Source: Paralichthys olivaceus (Eukaryota; Chordata; Actinopteri; Pleuronectiformes; Paralichthyidae). From it: DNA of 64,000 bases. The notes beneath the pieces were generated by a model. It did no database searches. It worked only from the letters and a program-made list of their open reading frames with translations, and was not told where the DNA came from. Position numbers and translations under genes: made by a program. Below, piece by piece: positions 12,454 through 32,338 of this stretch. Within the stretch, counting starts at the first letter, position 1. Each line of letters begins with the position of its first letter. The DNA is taken from the NCBI RefSeq assembly GCF_024713975.1, contig NC_091114.1, positions 7,412,001 through 7,476,000 of the forward strand, given 5' to 3'.

Positions 12454-14471
12454 AGTATCACAAAAATCAAGCCACAGTCAAAGCACACCCTACAACACAA
12501 ACCATCATATACATACATACAATTATACAATTATATCCATTTCAGGAACATGAGGCCAGGGAAATCCTTGAAAACACACAAAAGCCAACTAATGCTCCAA
12601 ACTAGTGACAAGTGGCAGCATCTGACTAACGACATGGGGAAAACGTGTCATGGATAACAAGAGACATCCTGCATGAAGGGGGCTCCCATATCATCCACAG
12701 TCACGTTTGTGTTATTGCGTGACCAAGCCTCGTTTTTCTTCCTCTCTGTCTCTCTCTGTATCTCCGGACCATTCAGTGCCACAGTTACACAAAAGACTAG
12801 ACGGTCAGTTGAGGACACAGCTCCGCACCGTGGAAAGTAGCAACGCATCCGAACTCCTTCCGCGTACACAGGTGACCACAAATACAAGATATCGCTCAGA
12901 TACGAGGCAAATCGGGTCGGTAATAATCACCAAATTCAGTTTCCTAAAACTGCTCTTATCCCTCGTCAGCACATCAGCAACTTCATCCCCAGTTTGCTTA
13001 CTTCAAATGCGCCCTGATTGAAACCAAGCAGGGACAATCCGACATATTAAAAACGCGATCGCTGCTGGAAGGGGGAAAGGGGGCAACATCGTTTACAGCC
13101 CAGAGAGATTAAACCACATCTACCAAACTCCGGGTAGACAATACAAGTGTCTGAGCCTCTCTGGGGGTCTTTGTCTGATCGCTGCTCCCAGTGGCCCCCG
13201 CAACTACGACAGCTGCCCTCCTCTAACTTCACTTGGGGGGAAGACATACTCACATCTTCATAAACGTATCTCACCTCATTTAAATCTACAGAACATCGAT
13301 GTGTGTTGAAGTCTGGTGAATCAACTACAAATGAGAGAGAAGCTTAATGAACTTTCTCAGGAAGAGTTTTCTTTAGGGAGCTGTCGTAGCCTCGAACACT
13401 GCGACGGACGGTAGCCTCGATCTCTGCCACAACAATCAACTTTTATGAGCTATACGGACTAATACTGAAAAACACACGAGAGCTAATCAGGCTAGGCAGG
13501 ATCTATGTGTTGTTAGTATAAGTGTTGCTCAACCGACCACTTGTGTTTTGTAATCGACTTCCACGATAGCATATGACATGTATAGCATATGGAGAACTTT
13601 TTGTCACATGTCACAATAGAAGAAGATCGAAGATAGAGGATCTATGGTATGATACACAAAATAATCAACACTGCAAACGTAATCGAATTAGTTTAACTTC
13701 ATATATTCATAATGTGTGCATTTTTAATGCATTTTACATGTGTACATTGGTCATCTAATGCACCTCTCCTATTTGATGCATCATTTGAACTTATAACTTC
13801 AAAAAAAATTATAAAATAGCCTTAACGTGACTAATAATATACTCGTGGGTCTCAGGATTAAGTTTAGAGTGACCTTGTGGTGGCATCTTTACTTGGCACG
13901 TGTAAAATTGTAATATTACTGTAATATTACTATTCTCTAAGCATCCTTTCATATAATAATGGCTGTATATGACTCAGATGGTTCATTACTAATCATTTGA
14001 GGCGATGGATTCAGAGCCGGGGTTTTACCTGAGCCCACGTTTTCTGACTAAGTCGATATTCTCCAAGCTTTGCTGAGCAGTTATCTGTGTCACACTTTGA
14101 AGTCCTTTTGTTTTCCCCCACGCTTACGTAGCTGTTACTACTACTACTGACGCTACTGTCTGCTGCTGCTGCTGCTGTGGAGGAAAAACTCGCTCTCCGG
14201 GTTATTGTAACTCTACTTGTCGCTGGTTCCGGGACATTTAGGTGCTAACTGCTCCAAGAAGTCATGTCTGGTGGTTGAACAATAATAAAAGAAGAAATAA
14301 AACAGGCGACCCCCCCTCTCTCTCCCCCTCTCCCTCCCCCTCCTCCTCCCTCTCACCAAAGTGCAGGCTGAAGTCAAACCTAGTTGGGATGCTAACGTTA
14401 GCGGGCTAGCTTGCGGGGCTACATGAGTAACGTTAATAGTTGGAAGTGGGGAGATAACAGTGGCACCGTAC

Positions 14472-14600
14472 CTGCGTTCCGCTTCCCTCCGCTTTCTCCC
14501 GCACTCCAAACTTCTCTGCGGCTCCGTCCGTGGCGAGCAGTGGCCGCTGGAAGTGCTGCGAGCGACCCGCGGAGCCCCGAAACGGCTTAATTCCTGCTTA
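14472..14600 (-). other. rcor2: Candidate rcor2 5' UTR exon and promoter region
   Basis: On the minus strand a good splice donor (AACGCAG followed by GTACGG) lies at 14471/14472, in a CpG-richer stretch at about 14380-14760. The first rcor2 coding exon starts with an acceptor two bases before ATG, so an upstream non-coding exon is required. This is the best candidate by base composition and donor quality. The upper end is approximate, and other donors such as one near 13275 remain possible. Confidence 0.4.
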
Positions 14601-15356
14601 ATTGATGCACACGGTCAGTACAATGAAGTGAACGGGCGCGGAGACATGGATGCAGCCGCTAGTGTGTGTGTGTGTGTACGTGTGTGCGAGTGTGTGCCGG
14701 GGGAGGCGGACAACACCCGGAGAAAAGTGAGGTGGACGTCCGCCCGGATGCGTTCGCCTCTCCCAACCAACCAACCGTTTGGATTGACGAAAAATAGTCC
14801 CGCAAAACTATTAACTGTAGTGCACTCCTGTTTCTGTCGTTTGATCGCTAAACATCTTATTTAACACATAAGAGTGCATCTTACCAGCTCATCTCAATTA
14901 AAGCCTAGTTTAAAACAAATCTGACTTTAATATTCTCGCCTGCTGGTGTGCACTTTGATTATTAATCCGAGTTAATCTCGTGTAAACATCCATATTTCTA
15001 TGCGATACAAACAGTTATTTATCAGTTATAGTCTGTTAATCTGCCATCCATCAGAATCCCATAAATTAGGGACTACTTGCCAGTGTGTCGGCGGAGGGAT
15101 TCGTCAGCTGTGCATCTCTGTGCTGAGACAGGCTGTCCAGACTTGCACTGATGTATGCATGGTGGAGGGGGGGGTGCGATTCAACCGTGTGTGTGCGCGC
15201 GCATGTGTGTGCACGCGTATAATAGTGCACGTGTCCCCAAGAGCACGCGTGTGACTTCGCCCCATGACCTGACGATGACTCAGAAAAACAGCCTCAATGC
15301 ACTTTTCAAATCATTTTTATTTAAGATGTCGAACAATTCAAAATTCATGGAGTTCT

Positions 15357-15359
<3 letters not shown>

Positions 15360-15412
<53 letters not shown>

Positions 15413-15420
15413 CCTCTCTC
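15360..15420. repeat. (TC)n microsatellite
   Basis: About 25 TC units, then further imperfect TC-rich sequence to about 15460, and a GT run shortly after at 15515-15557. Confidence 0.95.
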
Positions 15421-15513
15421 TCCTCTCTCTCCTCTCTTATACTCTCTCTCTATCGCCCTCTGTGTGTGTGTGTGCGTGCAGCAATGTCTATGTGTAAGTG
15501 CACAGGTGGAATA

Positions 15514-15559
<46 letters not shown>

Positions 15560-15639
15560 AGAATGGGGAGCGTTTCAGTCGAAGCAGGATTTCTCACACC
15601 TGATGCTGGCAATAAGCACAATAAGATGCCTCTCACACA

Positions 15640-15890
15640 CGTATCTTAGTGAGGCATAATACATTCCCTAGCTGCTTACCCTAACCTCAACCATTCAAAC
15701 TAAATCAATAACCCTAATCCTAACCTAAACCTAGTTCTAACCCAAACCCTAGAACCAAGTCTTAACCCTCAAACAGCCCTTTGAAAAAGTGAGGACCAGT
15801 CAAAATGTACCTTACTTTGCAAAAATGTCCTCACTCTGTAGGGGCCATGCTGAAAATTGTCCTCGCACATATATAAGTACAGGAACACAC
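15640..15890. repeat. Dispersed repeat with degenerate CCTAAC core
   Basis: A loose array of CCTAAC/CCTAAT units is followed by GTGAGGACCAGTCAAAATG, TGTCCTCACTCTGTAGGGG and a short CA run. The same order of parts (CCTAAC units, then ACTGGTCCTGACAAGGTCAG, then CA-rich sequence) recurs at 41440-41690. It is a dispersed fish repeat, not telomere: the units are irregular and interrupted. Confidence 0.6.
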
Positions 15891-15939
15891 ACACACGCAT
15901 GGTTCACAAGTGCCATGCTGCTGACATGTAACAGCCTAC

Positions 15940-16990
15940 ATGCTCTCTCTCTCTCTCTCTTTCACTACTTTCTCATCGACACCTCCTCTCTCCCTCCACC
16001 TCCTCTTTGTCATCCCACTTCTCCTCTTTTCCCCACCTCATCTCCATCTCCTCTGTGATCTCTCCTGTTTGTTTTCCACCTTTTTTCCCCTCTCCACACT
16101 TCTTTCTGCACCTCCTCCATTTGCCTCCGGCTCATCCATCTTTCCCTCCACCAATACTTTCTCCGTCCTCTTCCTCCTTCATCTAATTCCTCACTCCTCC
16201 TCTTCCTCCTTCCTGTGTCTCTCTCTCTCTCACATTGCCTTCGATTTCAACAGTGTGTGTGTGTGTACGTGCAAATTCTTCCCTTCCCCTCCCCCATTCT
16301 CTCCCCCTACGGTGACACAGTAAAGCAGTTTCGCTCCGTTCACCTCCACTCTTCCTCCCTCCCACCTCATCCTCTTCCTCCCCCCATCCAGTCTCATTTT
16401 CATCCCTGCCACCTCCTCCCTCCCTCCCTCGCCTCCTACCCTCCCCTCTCCTCCCCTCTCCTCTCATTAGTCAGTGTCCATGAAACTCACCATTCCACTG
16501 TCTCTCCTCCTGCTCAGTCCTCCAGTCCCTCACACATCCTTACTAATGAACAACTGCTACCCTCCTCCCTCCTCCCCTCTTCACCTCTTTTCCTCTTCCT
16601 CCCTCAGTCCTCCCTTCTTCTCCTCCTCCTCCTCCTCCTCCTCCTCCTCCTCCTCCTCTATCCTCCTCTCCATTCGTCACTCCATCCTTCTCTCTCCTCC
16701 CATCCCTCCTCTTTGCACTCGGCGTCTCTTCGATCTTTCAGAACTCAGCGTCCCTCCCACTCTCCCTTCAGCTCACTCTTGTTTTCACTTCTTTCTTCAC
16801 CCCCTCTCATCCTCCCCCTTCTCTCTCTCCACCTGTCTCATTCCTTTCTTCTTGGCTGTCTCTCTGCTCCTCTCACTTCTCTGCTGTCTACCTCCTTTAC
16901 TTCCCCCCATTTTCCTCCACATCTCCACACAACTCCCCTCATTTCTTCCCTTTACACCTCACCCTGACTCCCATCCCTCCATCCCTCCCT
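15940..16990. repeat. Pyrimidine-rich low-complexity kilobase
   Basis: The plus strand is overwhelmingly C and T for about 1 kb, including a (CTC)n run near 16620-16660. Long Ser/Leu/Pro open frames on the plus strand are a by-product of this composition and show no domain. Confidence 0.9.
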
Positions 16991-19036
16991 CCTGTGAAGT
17001 CTTTGACTTTCTCTGTTATCTCAGGAGATGCATGCTCCAGAATCAGATGTGATAGAATGAACTCCTCCTGCTGCATTCATAGTGGCAGTACCATGGTGCA
17101 TGTTGAAATGTTTTGTATTGCAATACTTTCCTCAATAGAACAATGAAATGATGCTCTTTGACGTTGCATATTCATTATTTTATGATGATTTCAGACTGAT
17201 TTCAAAGACGTTGCACCATATAGCACAACAGTGTTGTCATTTAGGACCTAAATAGATCACCTTATCTGAAATCAAAGTACATTTTTATTTTATTTGTGTA
17301 TCTGTCAGTGCTCACCCTTGGGAAGATGCTTATAGCATGATGCACCACAGACAAGGAATTCCTGCATAATAGACTTGAGCCCTTTTTGCAAAATGTATAT
17401 ATCTAAGGTCTCAAGGCCTGTAATCTTTAAAGGAAATGTACCTGAAATCATAATGTTTGTTTTATCACACAATCCATTGTGGTATTCTGAGTTTGGAGAT
17501 ATCAATTGTGGCTGCATTTCTCCAAATTGCACAATGGAGAGGACTTTCCTATTTCCATACTACTCATTATTTCTATGCATGTTTTGAGTCTGTGGTGTGT
17601 TCAAGCCGGAAAAGTAACAAAACCACTCTAAAAAATATTCATGAATGCTTAAAGAAACCAGATTTTATACACCGTTTATACACACACATTTCCCACAATC
17701 CATTACACAAAGCAAATTGAACAGCTGCTCATAGCTGGAAACAAAATGTCTCAAATTGCTCTTTGAACTCCCCAGAATATATATTTGGCAATTGTTTTTG
17801 TGCGTTGGTACCCATAAATAATAAACTGGTGATGCATGTTGATTTGTGTTTACCAACTTTAAAAACAGAGATAATTTGTATTTAGCGCAGATACTGTCCA
17901 CAATTGAGCGGTTTACACTTCAAAACTCTGGTTTCCCCACACACAAGAGTTTAAAAGAACAAAAAACATTTGGCAGCAAGAATGTATCCAACAAATCCCA
18001 CAGCAATCAGCAAGTAAGCTGATACGAGATATAATCTGTTAGAATTTGCTCTGAGTGAAGAACTAAGGTTCACAGGGTGTGCAAAAATAGAAGGGGATCC
18101 CAATTTTGCTCAGTCTGCAAGCCAGATCCTAAAGTTTCCTCACGGCGCTGTGGTGTAAAGTCACCAAAAGCATGATAGTTTACCTTCTGACGATCATGAA
18201 TGGGCAATTTAGTCCAAATATCACGGAAATCCAATCGTTAGTTTGCTTTTTATAACTGGATTCTTTGTTAAAAGGTCACGAAAATCTACCGTCATCATCA
18301 TTGTTAATCAGTATCCACATTAAAGTTTCATTGTACACAATATTGTCATCCCAGGTCCAGTTGTTAGCATTGCACAAAACAACCTTAATATTAGTATGTT
18401 TGATTTAAAACATCTAATATTTTCTGATATAATCCAGCACATCTTCTATTTGTAATAAAATGCTATTATTGGAACATAAAGACCAATGAAAAGGAATTTA
18501 ACCACAGAATGAAGCCACTTAAATCCAGAATAATTAGATTCTATCTTGGTTTTTTGTGGAATTCGTGACCATTTGGTTCATACCTAACCATTACATATGA
18601 AAGTTGTCAGCCATAAATCATCTCCAATTATTGCAGAGATGCCGAATGTAGATAACACTGTGCAATGACTTCTCATCTCAGCAGAATAACCAGAGCGTGT
18701 GGAGATGACGTCCACTCTGTGTTGTGCATTTCTGTGCTGCAGGGCTCTCTGTGTGGAGCAATGCCTCATCCCTCATCCACCATTCTCCTCTGGTACTTTC
18801 CTCACTGCATCTGTTGATACCCTCTCTCCCCCTCTCTGCTTCTCTCCTCCTAGGCTCTCTCCCTCCTTCTTCATCTCTCCCACTTATCCTCATCCTTGTT
18901 CTTTCCTCCTCATCTACCCCCCATCCTCTCCCTCCTCATCTATCTATCTATCTTCTTCTTTCTGCTGAGCTGAAGCATGAGATATAAAGGGATATGTGTG
19001 AGCATGCATGTGGCTATGTGTGTGTGTGTGTGACTG

Positions 19037-19213
19037 GAGGTGGGAGGGGGCCTTCCACTTCATTATACACACACACTCACTTGAGGGGGGAAAGAGTTTC
19101 ATTTTTACATTTACGTTTCCAGACAGAGGAAGACAAAATGCAGACAGGAGGAGAAAGAGTCACACTTCAACTGGAGGATGAGTTGAAATGTTTGGCTGTG
19201 TCTCAGCTGCAGA
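19037..19213 (+). repeat. Segmental duplication, unit 1 left part
   Basis: Matches 23013-23160 in the same orientation (shared GGAGGTGGGAGGGGGCCTT, CAGACAGAGGA, ATGCAGACAGGAG, GATGAGTTGAAAT). It is the left of two segments of an old duplication. Confidence 0.85.
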
Positions 19214-20592
19214 AACAGAGAGAGAGAGAGACTTATACAATGAGAATCTGGGCCTCCGTCTCAACTGCCTGTCCCTCGCCGCGCCCCCTACCGACACATG
19301 GAATAAATAGTTTTTCTGCCCACAGCCAGAGACAGATTCCCTGAAGACAAAAGACTGTAGGCGGGGTTTAGAGACTGGGCCATCTGTGTGCTGGGGAGAG
19401 CTGCTGCATGAGTGTGTGTGTGTGTGTTGTGTGAGAGAGATGCAGAGTGAGAGAGGGAGAGGCCCCCCCAGACAAGGCCTTTATTTGCATTATGGAAAAG
19501 TGGGTAGGCTTCTGATGGTGGCCATCTCATATCCCATCAAACCAAGAGCTCACAGTCACGGCCAGCGGGCTCCTTAGTGATATTTAACCCTTTTGCAGAA
19601 AAACCCCAATATGTAGAGAAGAATTGAAGTGGGAATCTTTGTCTACCAGAGACTGTGTTTGCACATTTGAACAGAGGTAAAACAATATAGATGTGACCAT
19701 GGAGCCTTGTGAATGCACAAAAGAAACATTTAATGTTTTGTGTGTTATATGTTATATGAGTGAATGCGGTTATATGAAGAAAGTTGTCTTGTTTTGTTCA
19801 CCAAAAGACAACAGACAAAGAAATGTCTGTCACCCAACATATGTCGATAAACATGATGTTGTTAGAGCCCAGAGATGCGTCCTTATCAGACTCTTTTGAA
19901 CAGAAATCCAAATACACTTATGTGGATTGGAGTGGTGCTACACATTGTAACATTTTTTACAGTGAGGTTCTAAGAAACTGATGGAGCAATATCATCAATT
20001 CATGGTTGCAAGCAATGTTCATAAAATTAGCAAACTAGAACAATGTTTTCGAGCTGTTTCTTGCTCAACACAGTGTTGCTGAGCTGAGTCAATGAGACGA
20101 TCAGATGATTGATTTCAGCTATTTTTGATGATCAATTATTTCAGCTGTTCAGAAAAAGGCATCAAAGGATCTGATGATGTCAAACTTTATCACATTTACT
20201 TTCCTCAATATGTGCTGACATTTTATAGACTGAAAAAAGTGATATTTTAGATAGCTGATATGAGGAAAATTCACTAATTATCATTCATTCCAGCTCTACT
20301 GAAGAATTCATCAAATGTGTAAAATATAAATATCTGTGAGCTAATTTTAATCCTGAAGAAATGTCACTATATTTCTTTAATATTCCTGTATATTGTTTAA
20401 TTTTATTGTGTACATTATAATAATATTATATTATTTATATGTTGTAAAGGTAATCCTCGGTGTTGTTTCTATATCTATTTTGTCATACCTATGTATCTGT
20501 ATTCAAGATTATAGTTGAATAATTAAAACATGGTGTATGTCCTCAGTGTGTGTTCAGTTCTCCTTTAGTTCTCCTCACACCATGTGCTCCAT

Positions 20593-20882
20593 GATGTGCC
20601 TGCAGGGGCCTTAAGTGTGACTTTCACACTGTATTCCTTTATATTTTTGAGGTTGCTTTTCCTTAAGGAAAGACGGTGCATTGATATCTGTAATGGTGGA
20701 GGGTGTTTTAAGATTCATTCATCAGTCAATTAGAGTTTGTTTGTAAGATTTGGAGTCAAGGGTGAAAATAGTAAAACATTAGACTTCATGATAAAGGACT
20801 ATTCTTACTGTATTATCTCATCATTTATGTCTAAAGCTAAACTGTAGGTTTGGAAGAAATAAAGGGCAGCAATAGAAAATGG
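20593..20882 (+). repeat. Segmental duplication, unit 1 right part
   Basis: Matches 23179-23367 in the same orientation (shared CCATGATGTGCCTGCAGGG, TCAATTAGAGTT, GGTTTGGAAGAAATAAAGGG, CAGCAATAGAA). About 1.38 kb separates it from the left part here; in the second unit the two parts nearly touch. Confidence 0.85.
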
Positions 20883-20946
20883 GTCATTTCATACTCAATA
20901 TTGCCACCTAGTGGTCTCTGCCACTAACCGCTTCAAGTCTATGAGC

Positions 20947-20973
20947 TGATTTATTTATTTATTTATTTATTTT
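20947..20973. repeat. (TTTA)n microsatellite
   Basis: Run of TTTA tetramers just right of the duplicated segment. Confidence 0.85.
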
Positions 20974-22277
20974 AGCATTTCATACATTGAGCAGGATATG
21001 GGACCCTCTTTGACCACAGGCCTGCAAAACTGAGAGAGAAAATGAATACACTGTTTAATACACAATGTTTTTTATTACACCAGAACCTTGGTCGACATCA
21101 GACATCTGAAATATGTAATCATAAATCACAAAACCCCACTTTGTAACCCATTAACTAAGGATTTATAATAACTGCTAATACAAAGGAGACCTGCAAATGC
21201 AGTCAAATGTCCTATTAGTCTCCATATTCTCAAAATTTTATGAACTTTTCTATGAATAAAATTCATTGTACATCAAAAAATGATGTGTATTCTAAGGTAT
21301 GTGTTGAGATTGAGAATTTAGATTTTTATTCATTTATGCATTTCTACATTTTTGTGGCCTAAAGACTCATCATTTTAAAAGCCCATTGTTGCAAAATTAT
21401 AAAACAATGCGCTATAGGTTCTTGTGTTCCCAAACATACCAAGGACGTGACCTGTAACCATTTGGACACTGTCACCTTTTTCTACTGGATTCAAAATAAA
21501 TATACTTTGTGATGTCAATGAGCAGAGTCAGATTCAGTTTTTGTGCACCAATAAAAAGTATAATTTTCCGTCATGATGATTGAATTTGACGCCTCTGTTT
21601 TCAGTTGTGGAAATCAGAGTACATTATATACTCCTGCAATGTTTTCTTTTACTCAGACTAATTACTTAGTTCGAATTAATCCCCAAAAGCATATAAATTA
21701 CCTCATCATTACTTATATGAAACAGTGCAAACAGAGGTACTGATATCACACAACTATTGTCTTGAATAATCAGCTTTTTGAGCAATAAAATGTTTATTGT
21801 TTTGTTTTGTGCTAAATGTTCATACTGACTGTGTACTATTCAAATTACTGTAGGCCTTTCCATAGGAGAGCAGTCACTAAATAAATCATGCACAGATAAG
21901 GACATTTGTGCAGTAGTCAATTAGATGGCATGCATATGTCAATTGCAATGTGAATGTAAGATAAAGAGTTTTTCCTCTTCTGCTTCCTCTTCTTCTTATT
22001 ATTAATGCTACTATCTGACTTTTCTTGAGGATGAACAATATTTCTCACATCTGTATATTATCTGCATATTAGCTATAAAGTATTTGCACTGCTGAATTTA
22101 TTTTGCAGTACTATTATGTCTTGCATCCCATCACCTCAGTTTGAACCTATTTTAGAGTGGGGGGGGGGTGACCTACAAAGAGTAAGGCATTTGGAAGAAA
22201 TGATAATAAAATAATAAGTACAATGACGCGTTCAACTGCTGTGGGAATATTGAGTACCAGGTAACGTCGTTGTGCAC

Positions 22278-22359
22278 GGTAGCGTGGCCGAGCGGTCTAA
22301 GGCGCTGGATTAAGGCTCCAGTCTCCTCGGAGGCGTGGGTTCGAATCCCACCGCTGCCA
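22278..22359 (+). tRNA. tRNA-Leu (AAG)
   Basis: Complete 82-nt cloverleaf. The acceptor stem pairs GGTAGCG with CGCTGCC, followed by discriminator A at 22359. The A box is GTGGCCGAGCGG, the T arm GGGTTCGAATCCC. The anticodon stem CTGGA/TCCAG encloses loop TTAAGGC with anticodon AAG, which reads CTT leucine codons (and CTC after inosine editing). A long variable arm (CTCCTCGGAGG region) is as expected for a class II leucine tRNA. A TTTT terminator for RNA polymerase III lies at about 22366. No intron and no encoded CCA, normal for a eukaryote. Confidence 0.97.
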
Positions 22360-23500
22360 GATAACTTTTCTATATTGGATTAATCGTTCTAATATCAAGT
22401 GTCACGTGACGTTATCAGTAGACAACATGGTGAAAGTACAGGAAATACTCACAACATTGAACTGACACTCGTATCTACTTCACACCAAACGTGTGGGTGA
22501 GAAATGTTTTCCATGTTGACTGGCTGTAATATTTTACTGTGCAACATGTGTGAGTTAATGAAATAATAATAGAATTCATTCACTGTCATGTGTACTCTGG
22601 CCTGATGATGGGATATAAGTACATTTAATCCAGTAAATGTTGTACAGTCTATGGTGAGCACAATTTACTTAATCATATTTTGTTATCTCCGGCTTTGTAC
22701 TTTTACTCAACCACATTTCAAAGGGAAATATTTTAATTTTTATTCCATTACATTCAAACCGAGAGCTGAGTTTAAGTCTTCTGCAGATTACAGATCTTAC
22801 ACTTTAGTATTGCATGCTTGTCTTTTGACTCTTGCTGCTGTAATACTGCAAATTTCCCAGTTGTGGGACTAATAAAGGAGTTTTTTTTAATCGTATTACC
22901 TTTTGAACACAGAACCTTTGGTGATCTTGTAAAAGGTGAGGCATTGTTAAAAGATAAACTACCCAAAATATTAAAAAGGTGACTGGGCCGACAACAAAAC
23001 TAGATCTAGAGGTGTGTGGAGGTGGGAGGGGGGCCTTTCGCTTCATTATGCAGAAAAGAGTTTCATATCTACAAGTTTACAGACAGAGGATAAAGAATGC
23101 AGACAGGAGTCACACTCCAACAGGATGAGTTGAAATATTGGCTGTGGCTCAGCTCAGCTGTATGTATGACGAGAGGCCATGATGTGCCTGCAGGGCCTAA
23201 AGTGTGACTTCCCCACAGTATACCTTTACATTTTTCCACATGGAAGCAAGGTGCACACAGTCAATTAGAGTTAAAGGTAAAATATTAGACTTTAAGATAA
23301 ATGACTACCTGTATTGTATCTATTCGGTCTGAAGCGTAGTATAGGTTTGGAAGAAATAAAGGGCAGCAATAGAAGGGCTGACCTTTTTAAAATAAAAATG
23401 TATTATTGCTGTGACTGATTTAAAACAAGAATACTTGTAAATGGAACTGCAACAATTTCCTCTAATTAATGAATTATGTATTTATTATTACTCACTGTAT
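22360..23500. other. Intergenic, tRNA to naa40 promoter
   Basis: No gene seen. AT-rich apart from the second unit of the segmental duplication (23013-23367). Confidence 0.6.
23013..23367 (+). repeat. Segmental duplication, unit 2 (contracted)
   Basis: Direct-orientation partner of 19037-20882. The left (to 23160) and right (from 23179) parts are joined with only about 18 bp between them, so this copy lacks about 1.38 kb present in unit 1. Numerous small indels show it is old. Its neighbour, 650 bp to the left, is the tRNA-Leu gene. Confidence 0.85.
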
Positions 23501-23539
23501 GTGGATTCCCACCTAGTTTTAGAGCAGCCCTAGTGTTGT

Positions 23540-23939
23540 CACGGCCTTGGAGCGCCCGTGGGTGTCGGTGGGTTGTGAGAAGTCTGAGCTGGGGAGGAGC
23601 ACGTGAAGGCGGCGCGGCGGAGCGGAGAAAGGGGCAGAGGAGCAGACCGTGTGTTCAGCCGCTCGCTGTTTGGCGCCAACCGAGTAAAGCGAAATAAAAC
23701 AGTCCGATCCTCGTTTATTTATTCCTCCCGGAACATTCGAGCTCGGCCACCGCCGCCGCCGCCGCTCGGTGTGTTAGCCTGCTAGCATCGGCCGCACACC
23801 ACCCCCCGTTGTCATATTAATGTGACTGTGGCCCCCTCGTCTCTGTGGCCACGATACTAATAACTCGGCAGCGGCGGAGCGCGGGGACAATAGAGGCGTG
23901 TTTCTCCTGGAGGAGCCGAGCAGACACAGCGCCAAAAAA
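23540..23939 (+). promoter_or_regulatory. naa40: naa40 CpG-rich promoter and 5' UTR
   Basis: CpG density rises sharply from about 23540 and stays high beyond the naa40 start codon, including a (CCG)n-like stretch near 23750-23765. No TATA box at a convincing distance was seen; this looks like a broad CpG-island promoter. The transcription start cannot be fixed by eye. Confidence 0.6.
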
Positions 23940-31654
<7,715 letters not shown>

Positions 31655-32292
31655 TTCGACTCCAGTTACACCTTTTCTGATTGGTTTAAAAAGCCAGCAA
31701 CTTTCAAGGCTGTGTGTGAAAGCTTGAGCTGCCTGCTATTCTGCAAACATTTTGAGTTTGAATGGTCATCTCTACGGCCGTTTAAAATGAACAGATGGTG
31801 GAATACCTGGCTACAGATGTTGATGTCACATTGAGATTCACATGTCTCTTTGTTTCCCGCTACAAAGGCAGAATGCAGTGTGAGCTTTCACACATAGCTC
31901 CTGTTTGTCGTTTTCTACTTCTTGGTTCAATGTCCAATTCATCTTTTCTCTCCCACTTAATGATTATCAGTAGTTCCCAATCAAGAAAAAAAAAAGCTGT
32001 TTGCCGACTTTATTTCACAAGCCACAGTTAACCTCATGCCATCTTGCTCTCATCTCCTATTTTCAGACATGACCTGCGGGTAAAATTCAAAGAATTGGCT
32101 ACGGTGTTTACCCACAGTTTGCCTTTCACACATGTACAACACAGTGGGAGGTTCTCTGCACATTCCCAACAGCAACAAATCCTCCACATTATTCAGGCGA
32201 GAATAAGAGCAGCCGGGTGCTGCAGACAGAGGCAGGAAGTGATGTATTAACTCTGCTATGGAAATTACATGGTTTCACATAACACAAACACA

Positions 32293-32338
<46 letters not shown>

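Larger units (their letters stand above)
14800..22277. other. Intergenic region without recognisable genes
   Basis: About 7.5 kb between the rcor2 promoter area and the tRNA. I see no conserved protein, no chain of exons and no structural RNA. It holds microsatellites (15360-15420 TC; 15515-15557 GT), a degenerate CCTAAC-type repeat (15640-15890), a strongly pyrimidine-rich kilobase (15940-16990) and the left-hand unit of a segmental duplication (19037-20882). From 20 kb on it is AT-rich. Confidence 0.6.

Noticed and set aside
15680-15775. Interstitial telomere
   Set aside because: CCTAAC units are irregular and embedded in a repeat also present at 41.5 kb.
16215-16967. 250-codon open frame on the plus strand
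   Set aside because: Only Ser/Leu/Pro from a pyrimidine-rich tract; no domain, no splice context.
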